Assembly (NCBI RefSeq): GCF_019774615.1
Contig: NZ_CP081496.1
Span: 3,100,001-3,164,000, forward strand
DNA: 64,000 bases
Reading direction: 5' to 3'
Origin: Streptomyces sp. BHT-5-2
GTDB taxonomy: Bacteria; Actinomycetota; Actinomycetes; Streptomycetales; Streptomycetaceae
The notes below the pieces were generated by a model that had not been told where the DNA came from, did not search any database, and worked only from the letters and a program-made list of their open reading frames with translations. Made by a program: the position numbers and the translations under genes. Of this stretch, positions 55,050-62,375 are shown piece by piece. The stretch's first letter is position 1; every line of letters starts with the position of its first letter.

Positions 55050-56222
55050 TCAGGAAGGGGGATCGTCACGGTTGGTCTCGGCAGGAGCGAGGCGGGTCAG
55101 TGCCTCCGGGACATCGTCCACGGAATCGACCAGGGCGATCCGGGCCTCCATGGACTGGCCCGTTGCGAGTGTCCGTAGCAGTGGCCAGGCCGGCAGCGTT
55201 TCCGTCCAGTGCTCGCGGTTCACCAGCACCATGGGGGTCGGCTCACCGTGCGACCGGTAATAGTTCATGGTCGCGGCGTCGAAGACCTCCTGCACGGTCC
55301 CCGCCGCGCCGGGAAGGAACACCACACCGGCGTTGGACCGGGCCAGCAGCCCCTCCTCGCGCAACGCGTTGACGAAGTACTTGGCGATATGGGTCGCGAA
55401 GGCGTTCGGCGGCTCGTGACCGTAGAACCACGTGGGCATGGCGACGGACCGACCGCCGCCCGGTCGGAGCCGGAGCACTTCGAACGCGGCCCCGGCCCAG
55501 GCGGTGACCGAGGGCCTGAAGTGTGGCGCCCGGGCGAGGAGTTCCAGTGCCTTGTCGAGCATCGCGTCCTCGAACGGCGCGGCGTAGGCCCCGAGGTTCG
55601 CCGCCTCCATCGCGCCGGGGCCGCCACCGGTCGCGACGGTCAGGCCGCCGCGGCCGAGCCGGCGCCCGAGCCTGGCCGCGCCCGCGTAGGCGGCGGAGCT
55701 GCGCTCCATGGCGTGCCCGCCCAGGATGCCCACCACGCGCGCACCGGCGAGGTGGCTGTCGAGCGCGTCCGAGACGGCGTCGTCGTGGATGCTGCGGAGC
55801 ATGCCGGCGACCACATCGCCGGCCGCCTTGGTCTCCTGGTACCAGCGGTAGGCGCGAGCGTCCGGGGTGGCGTCGTAACCGGCGTCGAGCAGTCCCGTGA
55901 AGAGTTCGTCCGGTGTGTAGAGGGCGCCGCGATACGGGTCGAACGGCAGGCCCGGCACCGGCGGGAAGACCAGGGCGCCCCCGGCGCGCACCTTCGCGGC
56001 GGCGTCCGGTTCCATCACGCAGCCGAGGAAGACGGAGTCCGCGGTGTCCGTGGCGAGCAGTGCGAAGCTACGGTCCGTCAGGTCGAGGGACTGGATGTGG
56101 TATCCGGCGAGACTGCCGGTCGCGGCGATCCGGTCGAACTCCGCGAGCGAGTCGATCTCATGACCGCGCTCACGGAAGCCTCGGGGCGTCGGGGGCTCGC
56201 TGCTCGACTGCACGCCCGCCAT
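55050..56222 (-). CDS. LOG-family (lysine-decarboxylase-like fold) Rossmann protein
   Basis: A 390-residue protein. The central domain has GGGPGAMEAANLGAYA, the nucleotide-binding motif of LOG proteins, which release cytokinin bases from nucleotide monophosphates. The second signature, normally PGGxGTxxE, is PGAAGTVQE, so one glycine is Ala. The N-terminal 150 residues (SLAGYHIQSLDLTDRSFALL) are an extra domain. The gene lies one base after the MarR stop, so they form an operon. The real substrate is unknown. Confidence 0.82.
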   Translation of the reverse strand: MAGVQSSSEPPTPRGFRERGHEIDSLAEFDRIAATGSLAGYHIQSLDLTDRSFALLATDTADSVFLGCVMEPDAAAKVRAGGALVFPPVPGLPFDPYRGALYTPDELFTGLLDAGYDATPDARAYRWYQETKAAGDVVAGMLRSIHDDAVSDALDSHLAGARVVGILGGHAMERSSAAYAGAARLGRRLGRGGLTVATGGGPGAMEAANLGAYAAPFEDAMLDKALELLARAPHFRPSVTAWAGAAFEVLRLRPGGGRSVAMPTWFYGHEPPNAFATHIAKYFVNALREEGLLARSNAGVVFLPGAAGTVQEVFDAATMNYYRSHGEPTPMVLVNREHWTETLPAWPLLRTLATGQSMEARIALVDSVDDVPEALTRLAPAETNRDDPPS

Positions 56223-56223
56223 G

Positions 56224-56631
56224 TTAGGGCCGCAGCGACTTCACCAGGGGCCCGAGGAGCCCGTCCTCGGACGCGGTGTCGAGGGCGGTCCGCAGCGCGG
56301 TGTCGTACGTGGGGCGCGCTCTGTTCTGTACTTCGCGGCCCTCGTCGGTGATCACGCTGTAGACGCCGCGGCGGTCGTCGGGGCACAAGTCCCGGCGGGT
56401 CAGGCCGGACGACTCCAGGCGTGAGGCCAGCCGGCTGACCGAACTCTGGTTGAGGCCGATCAGGTCGGCGAGTTCCTGCATCCGCAGCTCGCCGTCCTCC
56501 GACTCCGCCAGGCGGGCCAGCGCGCGGTACTCGGAGAGGCCGAGCCTGTGGTGCTGTTGCAGTGCCTTCGCCAGTTCCTGCTCGACGCGTGTGTGCAGCG
56601 CTCCGAGCCGGTCCCAGTGCTCCGCGTCCAT
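56224..56631 (-). CDS. MarR-family transcriptional regulator
   Basis: A 135-residue winged-helix regulator. I chose the ATG at 56631 (MDAEHWDRLGALHTR) with GGAAG upstream; longer starts up to 56790 would run through the promoter region. The DNA-binding part is MQELADLIGLNQSSVSRLAS and the wing CPDDRRGVYSVITDEG. It is the first gene of a MarR-LOG operon and probably binds the palindrome at 56751-56764 to control both directions. Confidence 0.88.
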   Translation of the reverse strand: MDAEHWDRLGALHTRVEQELAKALQQHHRLGLSEYRALARLAESEDGELRMQELADLIGLNQSSVSRLASRLESSGLTRRDLCPDDRRGVYSVITDEGREVQNRARPTYDTALRTALDTASEDGLLGPLVKSLRP

Positions 56632-56719
56632 CGATTCCGCTCTCTTCCGTCTCTCTTCCGCCGTGCACCTGCCTCGACGCCCCTCTCCGGCGTGCTCCGA
56701 GGCGCTTCGCTTTTCGCTC

Positions 56720-56764
56720 TTGACATCAGCGTACATGCGCCTGAAACTTATGTATGTGCATACA
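56720..56764. promoter_or_regulatory. divergent promoter and MarR-type operator
   Basis: The palindrome TGTATG-TG-CATACA (56751-56764) has perfect 6-bp arms and lies in an AT-rich island. A TTGACA -35-like hexamer facing RidA is at 56720-56725; the matching -10 (AAACTT, 56744-56749) overlaps the approach to the palindrome. Confidence 0.55.
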
Positions 56765-56801
56765 AGAGATGTGTGTACATGGATATTCAAGGGGGAGTGT
56801 C

Positions 56802-57224
56802 ATGACGTCGACGGCTGCCGCAGGGGCGGGCAGTGTCCGGGAGATCGAGCGGATCGCGACTGCGCCGGACTGGTATGAGCCGTACAAGATTTCACAGGCC
56901 GTCAAGGCCGGTGGGCTGATCCATGTATCGGGTCAGGCCGGTGTCGACGACCGGGGGCGGACCGTCTCGGACGACTTCCTGACCCAGGGCCGGCAGGCGT
57001 TCGCCAACGTCGAGCGGGTCCTGGCCGAGGCCGGCGCGTCGCTCGCCGATGTGGTGAAGGTGGGCATCTTCGTCACGGACATGGCCGCCGACCTCGCGCA
57101 TGTCATCACCCTGCGCGAGGAGTTCCTGTCCGAGCCCTATCCCGCGGACACCCTGCTCGAAGTCTCGTCGCTGGCCCAGCCGGAGTGGCGAATAGAGGTC
57201 GAGGTCACCGCCCTCGCCCGCTGA
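56802..57224 (+). CDS. RidA/YjgF-family protein
   Basis: A 140-residue trimeric-type RidA protein (GGLIHVSGQAGVDDRGRTVS, QAFANVERVLAEAGASLADV, VVKVGIFVTDM). True RidA hydrolyses reactive enamine/imine intermediates from amino-acid metabolism. Here the C-terminal motif is LAQPEWRIEVEVTALAR, so the canonical substrate-binding Arg of RidA is not at its usual place, which points to another subfamily. The ATG at 56802 follows AAGGGGGAG. It diverges from the MarR operon and probably shares its operator. Confidence 0.88.
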   Translation: MTSTAAAGAGSVREIERIATAPDWYEPYKISQAVKAGGLIHVSGQAGVDDRGRTVSDDFLTQGRQAFANVERVLAEAGASLADVVKVGIFVTDMAADLAHVITLREEFLSEPYPADTLLEVSSLAQPEWRIEVEVTALAR

Positions 57225-57728
57225 CGCCCGGGCCCGGGCCGGGGCGTGGTCCGGCGCCGGCCGTTCCCATCCCCAAGGGTGCGAAGGTCGATGGCATCCA
57301 AGCCCGCGGAATGTCTCCCAGCCGGCACCCGTGCGACCGCCCCGGCTGCATCCGCCACACTCGCCACGGCCATCGCACCCCCGACATCCACCGCACACGG
57401 CGCCCTGTGCCGCGGCCCGACCGAACCCTGCCCACCCGCCGCGCCATCACAGCCCACCATGCCGTCAGCCAACGCCCGGGCCCCGGCGGCATCGAACCTC
57501 AACGCTTCAAGGAGCTCGTCCGCAAGCAATATCCCCTCACAGGGCCCCACCTCAGGCACACCCACCATTCCAAGCCCGCCGCCCAGGCCCAACACCCCAG
57601 GCCACCAACCCAGTTCCGACACCCCTGCGTCCCCGCTCACCACCCCACCTCACAACAGCCCCACCCGCCCAACCTGCACGCCCCAACCCGCAGAGGCCCA
57701 AGCGGATCGGGCCCGAGCCTCCCGCCGC
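57225..57728 (+). other. 504-bp C-rich, G-poor gap
   Basis: No gene is supported between the convergent RidA and permease genes. On the plus strand the stretch 57541-57660 is about 55% C and 15% G by hand count. An RNA of this kind resembles a Rho-loading (rut) region, so it may end RidA transcription. Confidence 0.45.
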
Positions 57729-58898
57729 TCAACGCGCCAGCGGAAGGGTGGCCATCTCGGCGACGGTCCAGGTCAGGGGGCCCAGGACGAGGGCGAGGGC
57801 CAGGGCGCGCAAGGCCGTGGCGCGGTGAAGGGCGAGGGCGGAGGCACCGAGGCGGCGCAGGGCGGCGGTGGTGCGGGCGCGGGCCGCCCGGGATTCTAGG
57901 GTGGCGCTGAGCGCGCTGACGGCGACGCAGGCAAGGACGATCGCCGCACCGATCGCGGTGAACGGGCCTACGGGGCGGGAGGGAGCGGCCTGATACACGA
58001 CACCGGCGGCATAGGCGCCGGAGGCGACCGCGCACAGAACGCCGAGCGGGTGGCCCAGGCGGTGCGACTCCTGCTGGAGGACGCGCCCGGACAGCAGCCG
58101 CAGGGCGCCGGGGCGGCCCATGCACAGCAGCTGGCCGGACAGGTAGACAAGGCCGGGGCCGGCGAGCACGAGGCCGAGGGCGGCGAGGGCCCAGCCGGCC
58201 AGGACGCCCGGGGGGCTGCCGATCAGCCGACCGGGGAGGGGCAGCAGGCCGCCGTGGGCGCCGGCGGCTGGGCTGGTGTACGCCTCGATGGCCAGGCCCG
58301 CGGCGGCCAGGGCGACGCCCCATGGGAGGCCGGAGGGGGCTTCGGTGGTCGGGGCGGGACCGGAGTCGATGTCGCCGGCCTCGGCGCGGGGCCGGAGCGA
58401 GAAGGCGGTGGCCGCGGCGGTGGTCAGGGGGATGACGGACAGCAGCATGAGGGCGCCGACCAGGGGCAGCGGGTGGCCGGCGCCGAGCAGGCCGGCGTCG
58501 ATGGCGCGGGAGCCGGAGGAATCACCGCCGAGGTCGCCGCGGAGGGACAGGAAGGCGAAGAGGGAAAGGAGGACGCCCAGGGCGCAGGAGAGAGCGGTGG
58601 AGACCGCGGCGAGCAGGGTGAGCCGGAACGGGCCGAGGCCGGCGGCGGTCATGCCGCGCTGGAGGCGGGCGGCCGGGTCCGTACGGGCCACCGCGACCGC
58701 GAGCTGGGCGGTGGCGGCGAGCGGGGCGGTGCACCACAGGAGCCGGTCCAGGGAGGGGCCGTCTGCCGAGGGATGGGCGGCGGCGTGGCCGAGGGCGGCC
58801 AGCACCAGGAAGCCGGTGCCGGCCGCGGCGCCGGTGACGAGGAGACGACGCAGCAGGACGAGGGGGTGAGTGCCACGGGCTAGACGGAGAGCGAGCAC
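57729..58898 (-). CDS. ABC-type permease-like membrane protein
   Basis: A 389-residue polytopic protein with about nine helices, Ala/Leu/Gly-rich, of a shape close to FtsX/MacB-like permeases (LLVTGAAAGTGFLVLAALG, GVLLSLFAFLSL, VGALMLLSVIPLTTAAAT). Its start overlaps the end of the ATPase gene by 19 bp, so the two form one transporter or regulatory complex. No substrate can be inferred. Confidence 0.75.
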   Translation of the reverse strand: MLALRLARGTHPLVLLRRLLVTGAAAGTGFLVLAALGHAAAHPSADGPSLDRLLWCTAPLAATAQLAVAVARTDPAARLQRGMTAAGLGPFRLTLLAAVSTALSCALGVLLSLFAFLSLRGDLGGDSSGSRAIDAGLLGAGHPLPLVGALMLLSVIPLTTAAATAFSLRPRAEAGDIDSGPAPTTEAPSGLPWGVALAAAGLAIEAYTSPAAGAHGGLLPLPGRLIGSPPGVLAGWALAALGLVLAGPGLVYLSGQLLCMGRPGALRLLSGRVLQQESHRLGHPLGVLCAVASGAYAAGVVYQAAPSRPVGPFTAIGAAIVLACVAVSALSATLESRAARARTTAALRRLGASALALHRATALRALALALVLGPLTWTVAEMATLPLAR

Positions 58899-59722
58899 GC
58901 TGCCCTGCTTTCCTCATCGGAGGCGCCGGGGGTCTCGGGGACGGCGCCTGAGCGGCGGCCGTCGAGCAGGGCGAGGGTCCGGTCGGCGAGCGCGGCGACC
59001 TGGGGATCGTAGGTCGCCAGGACCACGGTGATGTGGTGCGAGCGGGCCGCGGTGGTCAGGGTGCGCAGCAGCTGGGTGCCGTCGGCGCTGTGCAGCGGGG
59101 CGGTGGGCTCGTCGGCGAAGAGCACCTGCGGGGTGCCGGCCAGGGCGCGGGCGATGGCGACGCGCTGGCGCTGGGACTGGTCGAGCCGGGCAGGGCGGTG
59201 GCGGGCGCACATGCCGACGTCGAGGCGCTCCAGCCACTCGACGGCGGTGTGCTTGGCCGCCCGGTGGCCGGTACCGCGCAGCAGGAGCGGGAGGGCGGCG
59301 TTCTCCCAGGCGGTGAGTTCGGGGACGAGGTGGGGTTCGGTGTCGATCCAGCCGAACCGGTCGAGACGCAGCCGTTCGCGGCTGGGGGAGGAGAGGGCAT
59401 GCACGGGGGCGTCGTCGAACCAGACCTCGCCCTCGGTCGGGACGAGTTGTCCGGAAAGGCATTTGAGGAGTGTGGTCTTGCCGCTGCCGCGGGGGCCGGT
59501 GACGGCGAGGATCTCGCCCCTGCGGACATCGAGCGAGACATCGGTCAGGGCGACGGTGGTTCCGTGCGTGTGGTGCAGGCCGCTAGCCCGGAGAACGTCG
59601 TTGTCAGGCGGGGCCACCATCTGCACACCTCTCGCTTGTTCGCTGCTCGGTTCCCCCGGCCGGGGGAACGACCACGGAGGGTATCGGTCACCAGCACGGT
59701 AAGGAATCGCCTCCCCGGTCAT
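58880..59722 (-). CDS. degenerate ABC ATP-binding protein
   Basis: A 280-residue ABC-type ATPase that retains Walker A (GPRGSGKTTLLK) and Walker B (VLFADEP). The other catalytic elements are altered: the Q-loop reads GWIDTEPHLVPELT without Gln, the signature LSGGQ is LDQSQ, the D-loop is APLHSADG without the Asp, and the H-loop is LATYDPQVA with Tyr in place of His. It may bind but not hydrolyse ATP efficiently. The first 35 residues are likely surplus; a GTG at about 59620 is an alternative. An inverted repeat lies upstream at 59751-59780. Confidence 0.82.
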   Translation of the reverse strand: MTGEAIPYRAGDRYPPWSFPRPGEPSSEQARGVQMVAPPDNDVLRASGLHHTHGTTVALTDVSLDVRRGEILAVTGPRGSGKTTLLKCLSGQLVPTEGEVWFDDAPVHALSSPSRERLRLDRFGWIDTEPHLVPELTAWENAALPLLLRGTGHRAAKHTAVEWLERLDVGMCARHRPARLDQSQRQRVAIARALAGTPQVLFADEPTAPLHSADGTQLLRTLTTAARSHHITVVLATYDPQVAALADRTLALLDGRRSGAVPETPGASDEESRAACSLSV

Positions 59723-59750
59723 TTGTGGCTCGGCAGCCAGAACGGCCCAG

Positions 59751-59780
59751 ATTCACTCGTATGGATGAGAACGAGCGAAT
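59751..59780. promoter_or_regulatory. inverted repeat upstream of the ABC operon
   Basis: ATTCACTCGT (59751-59760) and ACGAGCGAAT (59771-59780) match in 9 of 10 positions around a 10-base loop. It lies 29 bp upstream of the ATPase start. Confidence 0.45.
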
Positions 59781-59800
59781 CCAGGCCGTCGGATGTTCGG

Positions 59801-59836
59801 TTTTGCACTGTTGTTCAGTTGTTCAGTTCTGCACTG
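59801..59836. repeat. nested direct repeats
   Basis: The order is TTTTGCACTG (59801-59810), TTGTTCAG twice (59811-59826), then TTCTGCACTG (59827-59836). The outer copies differ at one base. Confidence 0.6.
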
Positions 59837-59860
59837 GCGCACCAGGAGGTGACGCGATGA

Positions 59861-61180
59861 TCAGAGCTTGGTCCACGCCTCGGTCAGGACGGAGCGGAGG
59901 ATCTGCTCGATTTCGTCGAAGACCGGCTGGTCGGCGATCAGCGGCGGGGCCAGCTGGATGACCGGGTCGCCACGGTCGTCGGCGCGGCAGTAGAGACCGT
60001 TGTCGTACAGCGCCTTGGAGAGGAAGCCGTAGAGGACGCGCTCGGTCTCCTCGTCGTTGAACGACTCCTTGGTGGCCTTGTCCTTCACCAGCTCGATGCC
60101 GTAGAAGAAGCCGTTGCCGCGGACGTCGCCGACGATCGGCAGGTCGTGCAGCTTCTGCAGGGTGCTGAGGAAGTTGCCCTCGTTGTCGAGGACGTGCTGG
60201 TTGAGGCCCTCGCGCTCGAAGATGTCGAGGTTGGCGACGCCGACGGCCGCGGAGACCGGGTGGCCACCGAAGGTGTAGCCGTGCAGGAAGGTGTTGTCGC
60301 CCTTGTAGAACGGCTCGGCCAGGCGGTCGGAGACGATGCAGGCACCGATCGGGGAGTAACCGGAGGTCATGCCCTTGGCGCAGGTGATCATGTCCGGGAC
60401 GTAGCCGAACTTGTCACAGGCGAAGGTCGTGCCCAGACGGCCGAAGGCGCAGATGACCTCGTCGGAGACGAGCAGCACGTCGTACTGGTCGCAGATCTCG
60501 CGGACCCGCTGGAAGTAGCCGGGGGGCGGCGGGAAGCAGCCACCGGCGTTCTGCACCGGCTCGAGGAAGACCGCGGCGACGGTCTCGGGGCCCTCGAAGA
60601 TGATCTGCTGCTCGATCTGGTCGGCGGCCCAGCGGCCGAAGGCCTCGGGGTCGTCGCCGTGGATCGGGGCGCGGTAGATGTTGGTGTTCGGCACCTTGTG
60701 CGCGCCGGGGACCAGCGGCTCGAAGGGGGCCTTGAGGCCGGGCAGACCGGTGATCGACAGGGCGCCCTGCGGGGTGCCGTGGTAAGCCACCGCGCGGGAT
60801 ATCACCTTGTGCTTCATCGGCTTGCCGGTGAGCTTGAAGTACTGCTTGGCCAGCTTCCAGGCGGTCTCGACGGCCTCGCCGCCACCGGTGGTGAAGAAGA
60901 CCTTGTTGAGGTCGCCGGGGGCCTCGTTGGCCAGGCGCTCGGCGAGCTCCACGGCCTTGGGGTGGGCGTAGGACCACACGGGGAAGAACGCGAGCTCCTG
61001 CGCCTGCTTGTAGGCGGTCTCGGCGAGCTCGGCCCGGCCGTGGCCGGCGTTGACCACGAAGAGGCCGGCGAGGCCGTCGATGTAGCGCTTGCCCTTGTCG
61101 TCGTAGATGTTGGTGCCCTCGCCGCGCACGATGGTGGGCACGGGGGCGTTCTCGTACGACGACATGCGGGTGAAGTGCAT
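59861..61180 (-). CDS. class III PLP aminotransferase, 5'-truncated
   Basis: A fold-type I, class III aminotransferase (omega-amino acid/GABA type). Visible hallmarks are TTGGGEAVETAWKLAKQY, YHGTPQGALSITG, the FLEPVQNAGGCFPPP region, LLVSDEVICAFGR with the PLP Asp, and CAKGMTSGYSPIGA with the PLP lysine. Recognisable sequence begins at HDHLWMHFTRM at 61195, preceded by helicase sequence, so about 15 N-terminal residues and the native start are missing. The ATG at 61180 is the first usable start, without a ribosome site, giving 439 residues. S. coelicolor has a close homologue next to polyamine/GABA genes as I recall. Confidence 0.85.
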   Translation of the reverse strand: MHFTRMSSYENAPVPTIVRGEGTNIYDDKGKRYIDGLAGLFVVNAGHGRAELAETAYKQAQELAFFPVWSYAHPKAVELAERLANEAPGDLNKVFFTTGGGEAVETAWKLAKQYFKLTGKPMKHKVISRAVAYHGTPQGALSITGLPGLKAPFEPLVPGAHKVPNTNIYRAPIHGDDPEAFGRWAADQIEQQIIFEGPETVAAVFLEPVQNAGGCFPPPPGYFQRVREICDQYDVLLVSDEVICAFGRLGTTFACDKFGYVPDMITCAKGMTSGYSPIGACIVSDRLAEPFYKGDNTFLHGYTFGGHPVSAAVGVANLDIFEREGLNQHVLDNEGNFLSTLQKLHDLPIVGDVRGNGFFYGIELVKDKATKESFNDEETERVLYGFLSKALYDNGLYCRADDRGDPVIQLAPPLIADQPVFDEIEQILRSVLTEAWTKL

Positions 61181-61193
61181 CCACAGGTGGTCG

Positions 61194-61195
61194 TG
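61194..61195. other. fusion junction helicase / aminotransferase
   Basis: Reading leftward, helicase codons for ADPKNSPID end at 61195 and aminotransferase codons for (Y/H)DHLWMHF begin at 61195-61194. The two reading frames differ. A shared CGAC lies at the join. Confidence 0.75.
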
Positions 61196-62319
61196 TCGAT
61201 GGGGCTGTTCTTGGGGTCGGCGAAGACGACGGCGTCGATGGCGGGTACGTCGATGCCCTCCCCCAGCACGCGGGCGTTGGACAGCACGGCTGGGGTGTGG
61301 GGGTCGGTGTGGGAGGCGAAGTCCAGCAGGAGGCGTCGGCGGACTTGGGGGGCGTGGCTGCCGCTGATCCAGTCCGCCCACAGTTCCGGGGGCCGCAGGT
61401 CGGCGGGGAGGCTGGCGGCGGTATCGGCCAGGGTGGTGGCGAAGGCGCGGGCATCGGCGACGCGGTGGTGGAAGGTCAGGACGCGGCGCAGCTTGTGGTC
61501 GTGGATGGCGCGCAGGGCGGCGACCTGGCGGCCGGCCAGGCGTAGTCCGTCGACTCCGGCGCCGGGGCCGGTGGCCAGCCAGTCGCGTAGGTCTTCGTCG
61601 GTGACGACGGGGACAAGGATCTGGTAGTCGGCGAGCAGACCGAGGTCGATGGCATCCGAGAGACTCAGGCGGTAGGCGACCGGGCCGAAGAGGCTCTCAG
61701 CGTCCATGGAGGCCACCGCCTCGGTGTCCCCGTCCTGGTCGGCGTCCGCGTCCCAGATGCGTGGGGTGGCAGTCAGATACAGGCGGCGGGCGGCGGGGAC
61801 CTGGTCGTCGTGGTGGACGGCGGCCCATGCCTTGCCGAGGCGTCCGGCGGTGCGGTGGGCCTCGTCGACGACTGCCATGTCCCAGGGAGGCAGGTGGTGG
61901 TCTCGGTGGGCGGCGACCACCGCAGGGAGGGAGGCGTAGGTGGCGTACGCGGTGACCGGGCCGGGGCTGGAAGGGGTGGTCAGGGCAGTTAGTTCGGCGG
62001 GGTCGGTGGTCAGGGGAACGTCGGCGCCGAGCGGTTCGTGGTCGAGGGCTTGGCGCGCGGAGCAGACGGCGATGGTGGTGCCTTTGCGTCCGGCGGTGCG
62101 CCAGGAGCGGATGGTTTGGGAGAGCAGGTCCAGGGTTGGCAGGAGCACCAGGACACGGCCGCGGGGGGCGATGCGGGCGGTGGTGCGGGCGGCGATGAGG
62201 GTCTTGCCGGTGCCGCAGGCGGCGATCACGCTGGCGCGGGGCTGTTGGTCGAGGGTCCGGGTGGCCGCGGTGACGGCGTCCTTTTGGTGGGGGCGCAGTT
62301 GGAGGGGGGCTGTGGCCAT
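61195..62319 (-). pseudogene. DEAD/DEAH-box helicase, 3'-truncated
   Basis: The first 375 residues of a superfamily-2 helicase: Walker A ACGTGKTLIAARTT, LLPTLDLLSQTI, the DEAH box VVDEAH, TATPR (motif III), and motif V LGEGIDVPAIDAVVFADPKN. Motif VI and the C-terminal helicase-associated repeats that normally follow SPID are missing, because the gene runs into aminotransferase sequence. The frame continues to 60814 but encodes only out-of-frame aminotransferase DNA. The ATG at 62319 lies 56 bp after the SbcC-like stop. Without motif VI it should not be active. Confidence 0.8.
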
Positions 62320-62375
62320 GGGGGCGCTGCTCCGGGGCGTGAGCTGAGGGCGAGGTCATTGTGGCATTGGGGGTA

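Noticed and set aside
57185..57910. Rightward Pro/His/Arg-rich frame after RidA
   Set aside because: Composition follows the C-rich DNA, there is no ribosome site, and it overlaps the permease gene.
60814..61194. Continuation of the helicase reading frame as real coding sequence
   Set aside because: These bases encode the aminotransferase in another frame; the helicase-frame product is Pro/Arg/Ser-rich noise.
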